Source: Parolsenella sp958406235
Lineage (GTDB): Bacteria; Actinomycetota; Coriobacteriia; Coriobacteriales; Atopobiaceae
Direction: 5' to 3'
Assembly (NCBI RefSeq): GCF_039062465.1
Contig: NZ_JBCLNF010000008.1
Span: forward strand, 1 to 63,065
DNA: 63,065 nt
The notes under the pieces were generated by a model, which ran no database searches, was not told the origin of the DNA, and saw only the letters and a program-made list of their open reading frames with translations. The position numbers and the translations under genes were made by a program. Shown here piece after piece: positions 23,805-32,546 of this stretch; positions within the stretch are counted from its first letter, which is position 1; each line of letters begins with the position of its first letter.

Positions 23805-24962
23805 CTAGCCCGCGCGGCGCACGCCGGCGTCTATGCCGGCAGCCTCCTCACGCGAGCGCACGCACTCGAGCGCGGCAATCGCGCACTCGAGCATGCCGTC
23901 GTCGGGCTCGCGCGTGGTGAGCCGCTGCATCTGGAGGCCCGGCCACAGCACGGCGCGGACGATTGGCAGCTCAGGGTGAGCCCCGGCCCACTTCACCGTG
24001 ACCTCGTACGAAAGGCCGGCGACAAGGGGGATCAACACGATGCGACTCGCCGCAACGAGCACTGTGCGCGCCATGCCCGCGATGCCCAGCTCCTCCGCCC
24101 AAAGTGCCATGGGCACGAGCGTGTTCACGAAGATTGCCACGAGCATCGTCATGATGAGAAACGCCGTGCCGCACCTGACGTGCAGGCGCGAGAAGCGCCT
24201 GGCGTTCTCCGGCGTGAGCGGCAGGCCGTGCTCGAAGCAATGAATGCAGAGGTGCTCCGCGCCGTGATAGCCGAAGACGCGGCGCATGTCCGGCATGAGG
24301 CCAATGGCCCAGATGTAGGCCACGAAGATCGCGATGCGAAGGCACGCCTCGATGAGGTTCCAGCGAATGGCGTTGTCAGGGGTGTAGTCCCCTACCAGCA
24401 GGTTCGCCACGAAGACCGGCACCACCATGAAGAGCGCCACGCCGAGAAGGACGCCCAGCACAGCGGAGCCGCCCATCAGGAGAGGCGATATGGCATCTGG
24501 AGTGGAAGACTCAGCGATGGAGGCGTCGGGCCCGGCGGCGGGGTCTGCCGACTCGCTGCCGGCAGCGGAGGCGGAATCGAGGACGGGCTCGCCGTCGGCG
24601 GCACCCGAGGCAGCGGCAGGATCGGCCGCGTCGGGGACGCGCCCGGCGGCAAGAAGCGACGCGAAGGTCTCGCCCTCCGCGTCATAGGCGTGGTCCGCAG
24701 CGAGGTTCATCGCCTTGAACGAGAGCGCCATCGACTCGACGAACGAAACACAGCCGCGCACGAGGGGCCAACGACGCCAGGCGGGGCGCGCCGCCGGATC
24801 CGGCAGCTCATGCTCCTCGACGTAGATGTGCCCGCTCGGCTCGCGAACGGCGACGGCCCACGAGAGCTTGCCTCGCATCATCACGCCCTCGGTCAACGCC
24901 GAACCGCCGATGTGCGTGCGAAACAGCTCGCCCTCCTCAGCGATTATCTCGTCTTTTGCCAC
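23805..24962 (-). CDS. DUF1385 membrane protein (YqhQ-like)
   Basis: The 385-residue protein has the DUF1385 hallmarks HIGGSALTEGVMMRG near the N-terminus and FGYHGAEHLCIHCFEHG in the middle, plus about four membrane helices between 165 and 330. An Ala/Asp/Pro/Ser-rich insert (about 105-160) separates the first domain from the membrane part. Translation starts at GTG 24962 behind GGGGAG. Members of the family usually lie between rpmE and prfA, as here in outline. The molecular function is unknown; a metal- or lipid-related membrane role has been suggested only from its conserved His/Glu residues. Confidence 0.88.
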   Translation of the reverse strand: MAKDEIIAEEGELFRTHIGGSALTEGVMMRGKLSWAVAVREPSGHIYVEEHELPDPAARPAWRRWPLVRGCVSFVESMALSFKAMNLAADHAYDAEGETFASLLAAGRVPDAADPAAASGAADGEPVLDSASAAGSESADPAAGPDASIAESSTPDAISPLLMGGSAVLGVLLGVALFMVVPVFVANLLVGDYTPDNAIRWNLIEACLRIAIFVAYIWAIGLMPDMRRVFGYHGAEHLCIHCFEHGLPLTPENARRFSRLHVRCGTAFLIMTMLVAIFVNTLVPMALWAEELGIAGMARTVLVAASRIVLIPLVAGLSYEVTVKWAGAHPELPIVRAVLWPGLQMQRLTTREPDDGMLECAIAALECVRSREEAAGIDAGVRRAG

Positions 24963-25052
24963 GGTTCTCCCCTCGCGCCCATCTCGGCGTGGTTGGCAAC
25001 GTTAGTTAGGGGTACGCTACTACAGTCTGCAAGCATACGCACCGGAGGACCC

Positions 25053-26033
25053 ATGGCCAACAAGCCCGAGCCCCTATTCATCGAGGGCCACTATCACTTC
25101 ACGCTCTCCTCGTACGACCCCGTCCAGGTCACCATCACCGTCCCCCACGTCAGCGAGCGCGAGGTTGAGGCCGAGCTCAGCGGTGCACTGCGCTCTCGCG
25201 GCCACGCGGGCGAGGACGCGCCGTCGGACGAGTGGGTCGCCGAGCACTTCGAGGGCATCGAGTCCCTCTCCGCCCTGCGCGATGCGATCCGCAGCGAGCA
25301 GGAGCGCATGAACCAGGCGTACTCGGAGTTCTCCAAGGCCTCGCTCTGCGCCACCGAGCTCGCCAAGCGCCTCGAGCAGAGCGTCCCCGCCCAGCTCGTC
25401 CAGACGGCATCGGACAGTCTCATCCAGGGCTACCAGCAGTACACCCAGCAGCAGGGCCTGCCCCTCGAGGCCGTCCTCTCCGGCATGGGCATGAGCCCGG
25501 AGGACTTCCAGGCCATGCTCGCCAACCAGGCGATTGAACTCGCCACCCAGGAGGCCGCGCTTGACGCCTTCGCAGACGAGTATGCCATCGTCGCCGACGA
25601 GTCCGAGCTGCCCGGCGTGCTCGAGGTTTCGCCTACCATGGCGAAGCAGATCATCGAGGACGCACGCGCCCACAACGCGCTCGATGACCTCTTGCGCGTC
25701 GCCGTCCGCACGAAGGTGAGGAATATCCTCGCGGCGGAGGCCGAGGTCACCTACGAGCACGAGACCGCGGAGGACGCCGAGAAGCGCGTCGAACAGATGC
25801 TCGCCGAGCGCGCGAACTGGACCTTCCCCGAGGACGACGGATGCTGCTGCGGTTGTTGCGGCGGCGAGCACGGCCACGGCGAAGGCGAGTGCTACGGAGG
25901 CCACGACCACAGCGAGGGCGACTGCTGCTGCGGCCACGACCATGGCGAGGGTGGCTGCTGCTGTGGAGGCCACGGCGACGATTGCTGCGACCACGGCGAG
26001 GGCGACAATCGCCCGCACCTGAAGCTGGTCTAG
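25053..26033 (+). CDS. Trigger-factor-like protein with Cys/His-rich metal-binding tail
   Basis: The 326-residue protein has a fold resembling the helical C-terminal (SurA-like) part of trigger factor: an N-terminal beta segment (about 8-45), helices rich in Gln/Glu (60-250), and no obvious FKBP domain or signal peptide. Residues 263-318 form a striking tail with 14 Cys and 8 His in about 50 residues, in clusters such as CCCGCC, GHDHSEGD and CCDHGEGD. This predicts binding of several Zn, Ni or Cu ions. The start follows GGAGGACCC. It is divergent from DUF1385 and convergent with rpmE. Chaperone or metal-sink roles are inference; trigger-factor homology is moderate. Confidence 0.7.
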   Translation: MANKPEPLFIEGHYHFTLSSYDPVQVTITVPHVSEREVEAELSGALRSRGHAGEDAPSDEWVAEHFEGIESLSALRDAIRSEQERMNQAYSEFSKASLCATELAKRLEQSVPAQLVQTASDSLIQGYQQYTQQQGLPLEAVLSGMGMSPEDFQAMLANQAIELATQEAALDAFADEYAIVADESELPGVLEVSPTMAKQIIEDARAHNALDDLLRVAVRTKVRNILAAEAEVTYEHETAEDAEKRVEQMLAERANWTFPEDDGCCCGCCGGEHGHGEGECYGGHDHSEGDCCCGHDHGEGGCCCGGHGDDCCDHGEGDNRPHLKLV

Positions 26034-26092
26034 AGCCCGGCTGACGTGGAGGCGGCGGCGCTTCCGGGCAAACTTGCATAGAGAATCGAACG

Positions 26093-26129
26093 AGGCGGGG
26101 CGCTTGACATGGGCGCCCCGCCTTTTTTT
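26093..26129 (+). terminator. Rho-independent terminator of the trigger-factor-like gene
   Basis: Arms 26093-26103 and 26113-26123 pair perfectly over 11 bp around a 9-nt loop, followed by a run of T residues (26123-26129). It lies 60 nt after the plus-strand stop codon. Confidence 0.93.
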
Positions 26130-26205
26130 GCGCTTGCCACCACGTCCCGCGAGAGCGCGGATGTAGGGCGCGCACGCGAACGAGGACGCAAGCGTCCGCG
26201 CACAC

Positions 26206-26240
26206 AAAAAGCCCCGCACGGCTCAATGCCATGCGGGGCT
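26206..26240 (-). terminator. Rho-independent terminator of rpmE
   Basis: Arms 26210-26218 and 26232-26240 pair over 9 bp; on the minus strand the stem runs into TTTTT (26206-26210). It stands 25 nt beyond the rpmE stop codon. Confidence 0.9.
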
Positions 26241-26264
26241 AATTCGTGCTATGAGAGCGAAATG

Positions 26265-26690
26265 CTACTCGGCGGCAGCCTCGGTCTCGGTGGCCTCAGC
26301 GGCGACCTCGGCGGGAGCCTCGGCCTCAGCCTTGGCGGCCTCGGCAGCGGCCTTCTTGGCGTACTCAGCAGCACGCTTGGCCTTCTCGGCGGCCTTGGCC
26401 TCAGCGGCGGCCTTGCGAGCAGCCTCGGCCTCGGCGGCCTTGGCCTCACGGGCGGCCTTAGCGGCAGCGGCCTTCTCGAGCTGGGCGGCAGCGGCGCCAC
26501 CGAACTTGTCGGCGAAGCGCTGGACGCGTCCACCGGTGTCAACGAGCTTCTGCTGGCCGGTGTAGAACGGGTGGCACTTGTCGCAGAGGTCGACGGTCAG
26601 GGAAGAGACGGTGGAGCGGGTGGTCCAAGTGTTGCCGCAGCTGCAGCGGACGGTGCACTCGACGTAATCCGGGTGGATACCCTTCTTCAT
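26265..26690 (-). CDS. rpmE: Ribosomal protein bL31 with long Ala-rich C-terminal tail
   Basis: The first about 70 residues are bL31 of the zinc-binding type: KKGIHPDYVECTVRCSCGNTW with two cysteines, then LCDKCHPFYTGQQKLVDTGGRVQRF with two more. The product is 141 residues, about twice the normal length, because of an Ala/Lys/Glu-rich, probably helical or coiled tail from about 72 onward, built from AAAEAKAAEKAK-like blocks. The start at 26690 follows AAGGAG at 7 nt. Having all four zinc cysteines makes it the zinc-dependent C+ form. The tail's role is unknown. Confidence 0.93.
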   Translation of the reverse strand: MKKGIHPDYVECTVRCSCGNTWTTRSTVSSLTVDLCDKCHPFYTGQQKLVDTGGRVQRFADKFGGAAAAQLEKAAAAKAAREAKAAEAEAARKAAAEAKAAEKAKRAAEYAKKAAAEAAKAEAEAPAEVAAEATETEAAAE

Positions 26691-26906
26691 TGCAGGACTC
26701 CTTCTTGCTTCGCGCCTGGTTACCAACCAGGCAATGGAACTCCCCGGGGATGGTCCGGAGATGCCTTGGTTTCCGACCAAGGCTTCAAGCCTTTGAATGG
26801 TAGCATGGGCCTTGTTTCATGTCACGAATTTGTTGGAGTTTGAGCGTCCAAACACGCCAAGCTCCACGATGCCGCCACTTCACGCGGCCACGGCAAAGGG
26901 GCAACC

Positions 26907-27761
26907 ATGTTCCTCGCGATTGACGTAGGCAACACCCAGACCACCATCGGCCTGCTCGAGAATGGCAACGTCTGCCAGCGCTGGCGCCTCAAGACGGACC
27001 GCGCAGACACCTCTGACGAGCTTCACGCGCATCTCCGCAGCTTCCTTGCGCTGCGCGACTACGAGCTCGGCGGTATCGAGGCGGCGGCTGTTTCCAGCGT
27101 CGTGCCCATCCTCACCAAGATGTGGGACGCGGCCCTCACGGACGCCTTCGGCACCAGGCCTTACCTCGTCCATGGCAGCACGGACTGCTGCATGGAGATC
27201 TCCATGCCCTACCCCACGCAGGTGGGTGCGGACCGCATCGCCAATGCCGTCGAGGCGCGTGCCGCCTATGGCTCGCCCGCGATCGTCGTGGACTTTGGCA
27301 CCGCGACGAACATCGACGTGGTGGATTTCCGCGGTCGCTATCGCGGCGGATGCATCGCGCCGGGCCTCATGCTCTCCGCGACCGCGCTGTTCGACCGCGC
27401 CGCCAAGCTCGCATCCATTCCCATCGAGGTTCCGCCCGCGCCCATCGGCGACACGACGGAGCACGCGCTGCAGTCTGGCCTTGTGTTGGGCGTCGCCGCC
27501 CAGGCGGAAGGCCTCGTCCGTCGCATAAAGAACCAGCTTGCCGACGAGGCGGAGCGGGAGGCGCTGGCCTCCTTCGCGGGAAGCGACGAGGACCGTGCGC
27601 ACGCGGTTCAGGCGGCGCGCAAGGAGGTTCTCGACTGCCCCGTCATCGCCACGGGAGGCCTCTCGCGCGTCATCGAACGCGCGACGGACGTCTTTGACTC
27701 GGTCGACATGGACCTCACGCTGCGCGGAGTCTGGCGCATTTGGAGCACGCACCAGGCGTAG
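26907..27761 (+). CDS. coaX: Type III pantothenate kinase
   Basis: CoaX phosphorylates pantothenate, the first step of CoA synthesis. The 284-residue ASKHA-fold protein opens MFLAIDVGNTQTTIGLLENG (phosphate loop DxGNT) and has GADRIANAVEA, the pantothenate/dimer motif, and DFGTATNIDVVD, where the usual second Thr of GTATT is Asn. Length is somewhat above the family average of 255. AAGGGG lies before the ATG at 26907. It converges on birA, a common neighbour in Firmicutes and actinobacteria. Confidence 0.94.
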   Translation: MFLAIDVGNTQTTIGLLENGNVCQRWRLKTDRADTSDELHAHLRSFLALRDYELGGIEAAAVSSVVPILTKMWDAALTDAFGTRPYLVHGSTDCCMEISMPYPTQVGADRIANAVEARAAYGSPAIVVDFGTATNIDVVDFRGRYRGGCIAPGLMLSATALFDRAAKLASIPIEVPPAPIGDTTEHALQSGLVLGVAAQAEGLVRRIKNQLADEAEREALASFAGSDEDRAHAVQAARKEVLDCPVIATGGLSRVIERATDVFDSVDMDLTLRGVWRIWSTHQA

Positions 27762-27847
27762 GGGCAAGCGGCGCGCGCGGACGTGCAACGCGGCGTACTG
27801 CCACACGACACGCGCGGACGGTGGCGCGCGAACCATATGGCGCGAAC

Positions 27848-27885
27848 AAAAGCGGGGCGGCTCCGGCACGATGCGGAGCCGCCCC
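27848..27885 (-). terminator. Terminator between coaX and birA
   Basis: Arms 27854-27865 and 27874-27885 pair perfectly over 12 bp around an 8-nt loop. A TTTT run follows on the minus strand, so it ends the folPK-birA transcript; it may also stop coaX from the other side. Confidence 0.85.
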
Positions 27886-27914
27886 GAGGCGTTTGTTGGA
27901 GGTTAGGCAGGCGC

Positions 27915-28766
27915 CTACTTCGCGGCACGGCGCAGGCTGGCCTGCTCGCTAGAGACGACGACCTCGCGGCCGTCCTCCAGGCGGACGGTCGCACGCCCCC
28001 AAACGTCAACGGCCACGAAGTCACCCGTCGCAGCGACGTTGCCGTTGGGGTAGACCACGTCGACGCGTGCGCCCATGAGCGGAAGCGCGTCGAAGTACTC
28101 CGAGAGCACGGGCGCCAGCGGGCCTGCCACGGCATAGCCCGAGTTCACGGCGGCAGCCCAGGCATCCGCGCGAGCCACCACGGCGTCGCGGATGGCCTGC
28201 GCAAGCTCGTCGAAGCCGGGGACCTCGGCGCCCTCGGCCATTGCGTCCGCAATGCCTGCGGGCGCGAGCGGATTAACGCTGCCCATGTCACCCTCGAGCA
28301 CCGGACGCTCGAGGTTCACGCCGATGCCACAGACCGCGAACATGCCGGAGTCGCCCGTGCCTGCCTCGACGAGGATTCCCGCGAGCTTGCGATCGGGGAC
28401 GGAGGCGTCCGCGGCAGAAACCACCACGTCGTTTGGCCACTTGAGGGCCGCGCGAGTGGCACCAAGGGAGCGCAGCGCGTCGAGCACGCCCATGCCACAC
28501 ACGGCCGAGATGCCCATGTAGTGGCTCATCGGGACGTCCGGACGGAGAAGCACGGAGAGGTAGAGGCCCGTCGAGGGAGAGCCCCAACCGTGGCCACGGC
28601 GGCCGCGACCAGCGGTTTGCTCGTGGGCGGCGACGCAGGCGCCGTGCGGGGCAGAGCCACGGCCCAGCTCCATGACATCGTCGTTCGTCGATCCCGTGCT
28701 GGCAACGATTTGCAGCTCAGGGGCCTTATTGACGCGATTGGCGCCCTCTGACTCAGTTACTCCCAT
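27915..28766 (-). CDS. birA: Biotin--[acetyl-CoA-carboxylase] ligase
   Basis: BirA activates biotin with ATP and attaches it to carrier proteins. The 283-residue protein has the catalytic GRGRRGHGW loop, KWPNDVVV and a C-terminal SH3-like domain near GRATVRLEDGREVVVS. There is no N-terminal helix-turn-helix, so it is a monofunctional ligase and not a repressor. It overlaps the end of folP-folK by 10 nt. A start at ATG 28766 with GGGAGAG upstream is favoured. Confidence 0.93.
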   Translation of the reverse strand: MGVTESEGANRVNKAPELQIVASTGSTNDDVMELGRGSAPHGACVAAHEQTAGRGRRGHGWGSPSTGLYLSVLLRPDVPMSHYMGISAVCGMGVLDALRSLGATRAALKWPNDVVVSAADASVPDRKLAGILVEAGTGDSGMFAVCGIGVNLERPVLEGDMGSVNPLAPAGIADAMAEGAEVPGFDELAQAIRDAVVARADAWAAAVNSGYAVAGPLAPVLSEYFDALPLMGARVDVVYPNGNVAATGDFVAVDVWGRATVRLEDGREVVVSSEQASLRRAAK

Positions 28767-30388
28767 GAAATCTCTCCCAGGTCAGCGCGAACGAGGCCCA
28801 CACGCTCCTCGCGCGGCTTGATTGAAATGCCCGCATGCGTGAGGAAGCGGACGGGATCGTGCATGAGATCCTCCATCGGCACGAGCACGAAGTCGCGCTC
28901 GCCCAGAAGCGGGTGCGGTAGGGCGAGCTTGCGGCCGGCGTGGGTCTCCCCCTCCATCCAGAGGAGGTCGCAGTCGATGGTGCGGGGGCCGTGGCCCTCC
29001 TGTCCGGGAACGCGCTTGCGGCCGAGCTGCTTCTCCACGCCCATGAGCGCGTCGAGCAGGACGAGGGGCGCGAGCTCGGTCTTTATCTCAGCGACGGCAT
29101 TGGCGACGGGAAGCGCGATGCCGTAGGCGGGGTCCGTCTCGTAGGCGTGGCTCACGCCGGTGACGCACGTGAGCGGGATGGCGTTGATGAGCTCGCAGGC
29201 ACGGGCGAGGTACTCGACGCGGTCGCCAACGTTCGAGCCCAGCGCCACGAACGCGCGGCGCGGATCCGGATGGGCGATGGCCCAGTACGAGTCAAGCGCC
29301 TGCGAGACGCCCGCCACGTCATGGACGCGCAGAACACGGGCGCCCGCCGCCACGGCGGCGATGCAGACGCCGGCGGTCGCCGCGTCGCGCGCGGGAGCCT
29401 CCGTCACGCCGGAGACGGCGCCCACGAAGCGCTTGCGCGAGACGGCGCAAAGCACGGGATAGCCCATAGAGACCATCTTGGCGCAGGCGCGCTGGATGAC
29501 GACATCCTCATCCGCGAGCTTACCGAAGCCGGGGCCAGGATCGATGCAGATGCGGTCGCGGGCAACGCCGGCGCGCATGAGCTCGCGGGCCTGGTCGCCA
29601 AGGAAGCCCATGACGCGGCGCATGATGGGCGCCTCCTCCGGCAGGGTGAAGCGGCGGTTGCCTCCCGCCAGGGCGACGGACGTGCTCGTCACGCCGCGGG
29701 CACTGCGACGCATGACCTCGTCGAGACGCTCGGCCGCGGCGGCGTCCGCGCGCTCGGCAGCAGTGGGTTCATCGGGTGAGCTAGCTGCAGCGATATCGGC
29801 AGACTTGGCGTTTGCGGCGGCGCCGGTGGGGGCGCTGGGCAGGGTCGACACGCCGGAGGCGGTGCCCGTGATGCCAGCGGCGGCAGCTCGGGCGGCGGCG
29901 GTGGAGTCAAGCGTGACGGTCTGGCGCGGTGCGCGCTCGGAGACCTCGCCAGCGTGCATGACGATGCAGCCGCAGTCGCTCTCCTGGGCGACGCGCACCA
30001 TCTCGGGGTTGGTGAAGCCGGTCACGTCGTTGATGATGGAGGCGCCGAGCTTGACCGCCAAGCGCGCGACCTCGGGGTGACGCGTGTCAATCGAGACGAT
30101 GGCACCCGCATCGACCAGCGCGCGGATCACGGGGATCACGCGCTTGCCCTCCTCGTCCGGAGAGACCGCGGTAAAGCCGGGGCCCGTCGACTCGCCGCCG
30201 ACATCGATGATATCCGCGCCCTCGTCGAGCATGCGAAGGCCCCACTCGATCGCAGCGGCGGTCGTGGCGTGGGCGCCGCCGTCCGAGAAGGAGTCGGGCG
30301 TCACGTTGAGCACGCCCATAATGCGCGGGCGTGCGAGCGATATCTCGTGTTTTCCGCAGCGCCAGGTCATCTGGTCTTCTCGAAGCAT
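28757..30388 (-). CDS. Fused dihydropteroate synthase and HPPK
   Basis: The 543-residue protein carries two consecutive folate enzymes. Residues about 20-375 are FolP: IMGVLNVTPDSFSDGG, IDVGGESTGPG, SIDTRHPEV, and later SRKRFVG and RVHDV. Residues 379-543 are FolK: FVALGSNVGDR and GPRTIDCDLLW. In E. coli the order is HPPK then DHPS; here HPPK follows DHPS, and the reactions are run by one polypeptide. Within the synthase, about 100 residues (150-256), largely Ala/Ser/Thr/Pro-rich, are inserted after CIVMHAGEVSERAPRQ, where the family normally has a short loop. The start at 30388 follows GGAGAGG. Confidence 0.95.
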   Translation of the reverse strand: MLREDQMTWRCGKHEISLARPRIMGVLNVTPDSFSDGGAHATTAAAIEWGLRMLDEGADIIDVGGESTGPGFTAVSPDEEGKRVIPVIRALVDAGAIVSIDTRHPEVARLAVKLGASIINDVTGFTNPEMVRVAQESDCGCIVMHAGEVSERAPRQTVTLDSTAAARAAAAGITGTASGVSTLPSAPTGAAANAKSADIAAASSPDEPTAAERADAAAAERLDEVMRRSARGVTSTSVALAGGNRRFTLPEEAPIMRRVMGFLGDQARELMRAGVARDRICIDPGPGFGKLADEDVVIQRACAKMVSMGYPVLCAVSRKRFVGAVSGVTEAPARDAATAGVCIAAVAAGARVLRVHDVAGVSQALDSYWAIAHPDPRRAFVALGSNVGDRVEYLARACELINAIPLTCVTGVSHAYETDPAYGIALPVANAVAEIKTELAPLVLLDALMGVEKQLGRKRVPGQEGHGPRTIDCDLLWMEGETHAGRKLALPHPLLGERDFVLVPMEDLMHDPVRFLTHAGISIKPREERVGLVRADLGEISWE

Positions 30389-30503
30389 AGGCACCTCTCC
30401 GTCGTGATTAGCTCTCTCGATTGTAGCGGGCGGGCAGATTTCGCGCCGTCGCGCGGAAACCCAACACACAACGGGAAGGTGTGACGATACCACCCCGGAA
30501 TCG

Positions 30504-31256
30504 CTAGAAGTCAAAAGCCTTGGCGATATCGGCCTGGATGATGACGCTGGCGCGCGAGCTCACGGGAATGGGGTCGCGGTTCACAACCACGAGCTCCTGG
30601 CCGAGGAAATAGTCGACCAGACCTGCCGCGGGATAGACTACGAGGCTCGTTCCTCCCACGATCAGCATGTCTGCCTGCTGAATTGCGCGCACAGAGTCGT
30701 GAATCACGCGGTCATCGAGGCTTTCTCCGTAGAGCACAACGTCAGGCTTGATCGCGCCGCCGCACTCGGGGCAGACGGGGACGCCGCGCTCGTCCTCGTG
30801 CTCGCGCGACATGATCCATTCGGCAGAATAAGTGGCGCCGCAACGCTGACAGATGTTGCGATGGACCGAGCCGTGCAACTCGAGCACGTTCTTCGACCCC
30901 GCCGCCTGATGCAGGCCGTCAATGTTCTGAGTCACCACGGCGGTGAGCTTACCCTCGCGCTCGAGCTCGGCGAGCTTGAGGTGTGCCTGGTTAGGCTTGG
31001 CACCCAGCGCGATCATCTTCGTGCGATAGAACTCGAAGAATTCGGCGGGATGGGTCTCGTAGAAGCCGTGCGAGAGCATGGTCTCCGGCGGGTAGTCGAA
31101 CTGCTGGTTGTACAAGCCGTCCACGCTGCGGAAATCCGGAATGCCGCTAGCCGTGGAGACGCCCGCGCCACCAAAGAAGACAATGCGCTCGTGACGCTCG
31201 ACGCGCGCCTTGAGCTCGGCGGCGGCCTCGGTAGGATCCGTGATGGTGATGGGCAT
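30504..31256 (-). CDS. NAD-dependent protein deacylase (Sir2 family)
   Basis: The 250-residue sirtuin removes acyl groups from lysines using NAD+. It has GAGVSTASGIPDFRS at 30-44, TQNIDGLH at 109-116, catalytic His128 in LHGSVH, and a zinc ribbon with Cys136, 139, 162 and 165. The Tyr/Arg pair that marks desuccinylase-type CobB is not obvious, so a classical deacetylase activity is more likely. It begins at ATG 31256 and lies 115 nt upstream of folP-folK. The patatin gene on the other strand starts 169 nt away and its promoter must overlap. Confidence 0.94.
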   Translation of the reverse strand: MPITITDPTEAAAELKARVERHERIVFFGGAGVSTASGIPDFRSVDGLYNQQFDYPPETMLSHGFYETHPAEFFEFYRTKMIALGAKPNQAHLKLAELEREGKLTAVVTQNIDGLHQAAGSKNVLELHGSVHRNICQRCGATYSAEWIMSREHEDERGVPVCPECGGAIKPDVVLYGESLDDRVIHDSVRAIQQADMLIVGGTSLVVYPAAGLVDYFLGQELVVVNRDPIPVSSRASVIIQADIAKAFDF

Positions 31257-31425
31257 GAGAGCCTCGATTCTCGAGCGCGGTCACTTCGGTACAAGCATAG
31301 TCCTTGGCAAACGGCCGGGTGCCGGGGTGGCCGGGTGCCGGGCGGCCGGACGCATGGGCAGATCAGAACCTCTTCACTCCGTCGTGCTAAAGTGCCATAG
31401 ACCGCCAGGACGAGAAAGGGGCAAC

Positions 31426-32430
31426 ATGGAGCCAACCAACACACCTTCCGAGGCAGTGGCTCCGCCCAACGCTTCCGGGGTCGTGCAGCCCACCCCGGCA
31501 GTCGCCCCCGCCAACACTCCCGAAGCCGTGCAGCCCACCCCGGCAGTCGCCCCCGCTAACGTTTCCGGCGTGGCGCTCGTGCTGGAGGGCGGTGGCATGC
31601 GCGCCGCACACACCGCCGGCATCGTGGCCGCGCTCATCGAGCACGAGGTGTGGTTCCCCTACGTCTGCGGGCTCTCTGCCGGCTCCTCCAACGCGGTCAA
31701 CTACCTCTCGCGCGATGCGGATCGCACGCGCCAGGCTTTCGTCGACATCGCCGGAGACGAGCGCTTCGGCGGCATCGGCTCGCTCATGCGCCGCAACGGC
31801 TTCTTCAACGCGGACTTCCTCTACGAGCGCGCCATCCAGGACGGTACGCTGCCGTTTGACTGGGACACCTTCCGCGCGAACCCCGCGCAGCTCCGCATCC
31901 AGGCCTTCGAGCGCGACACGGGCCGCACCATCACCTGGACGCGCGATGACATGAGCTCGCGCGTGGGCATGGCGAGCCTCGTCCGCGCGAGCTCCACCAT
32001 GCCGTTTATCATGAAGCCCATCGAGGTGGGCGGCCAGGTCATGCTCGACGGCGGGCTAGGCACGGGCGCGGGGATTCCGCTGCACATGGCGGAGGAGGAC
32101 GGCTTCGAGCGCTTCTTCTTCGTCGCGACGCGCCCTGCCGGCTACCGCAAGGAGCCCATGGGCCACGGCACCCGCGGCATTATGCGCCGCGTCTGTGCCG
32201 GGCAGTCCCACGTCTTCGAAGCCCTCGCCACGCGCGCGGAGCGCTACAACGCGGCGCTCGACCACCTGGCCGATCTCGAGCGCGAGGGCCGCGCCCTCGT
32301 CGTACGGCCGGAGAGCATGCCCATCCAGAACACCGAGACGAACGTCGAGCGCCTCCGCGCTGTCTTCGACCAGGGCCACGCCCTGGCAGAACGCGAGATG
32401 GACGGCTGGTTGGAGTGGCTGAAGCGTTAG
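31426..32430 (+). CDS. Patatin-like phospholipase
   Basis: This 334-residue protein hydrolyses lipid acyl esters through a Ser-Asp dyad. The glycine-rich oxyanion loop is LVLEGGGMRAAHTAGIV, the nucleophile elbow GLSAG places Ser at 84, and the aspartate is in LDGGLG at 208. The first about 48 residues are a Pro/Ala/Thr/Val-rich tail with a 15-residue tandem repeat (VQPTPAVAPANxxxx). No signal peptide is seen. AAGGGG precedes the ATG at 31426. Resemblance to bacterial YjjU-type patatins is noted. Confidence 0.92.
   Translation: MEPTNTPSEAVAPPNASGVVQPTPAVAPANTPEAVQPTPAVAPANVSGVALVLEGGGMRAAHTAGIVAALIEHEVWFPYVCGLSAGSSNAVNYLSRDADRTRQAFVDIAGDERFGGIGSLMRRNGFFNADFLYERAIQDGTLPFDWDTFRANPAQLRIQAFERDTGRTITWTRDDMSSRVGMASLVRASSTMPFIMKPIEVGGQVMLDGGLGTGAGIPLHMAEEDGFERFFFVATRPAGYRKEPMGHGTRGIMRRVCAGQSHVFEALATRAERYNAALDHLADLEREGRALVVRPESMPIQNTETNVERLRAVFDQGHALAEREMDGWLEWLKR
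31483..31560 (+). repeat. Tandem repeat within the patatin gene
   Basis: Two 33-nt copies (31483-31515 and 31528-31560) differ at one position and lie on a 45-nt period. They encode the repeated VQPTPAVAPAN segment. In-frame slippage would change the tail length without breaking the protein. Confidence 0.85.
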
Positions 32431-32486
32431 CCGCCGCTCGACGCCGAACCACGGAAGCGCCCGCGACTTGCCGTCCGCAGCTCGCC

Positions 32487-32546
32487 GGCCCTCGGCTCAT
32501 CGGCCCTCGGCTCATCGGCCCACGGCTCGCCGCCCCACAGCTCGCC
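32487..32546 (+). repeat. 15-nt tandem repeat, four units
   Basis: Units at 32487, 32502, 32517 and 32532. The first two are identical (GGCCCTCGGCTCATC); the next two differ by a few bases. The array abuts the palindrome that follows. Confidence 0.8.

Noticed and set aside
25074..26219. 381-codon minus-strand frame opposite the trigger-factor-like gene
   Set aside because: Val/Ala-rich antisense translation; the plus-strand gene has a good ribosome site, sensible composition and its own terminator.
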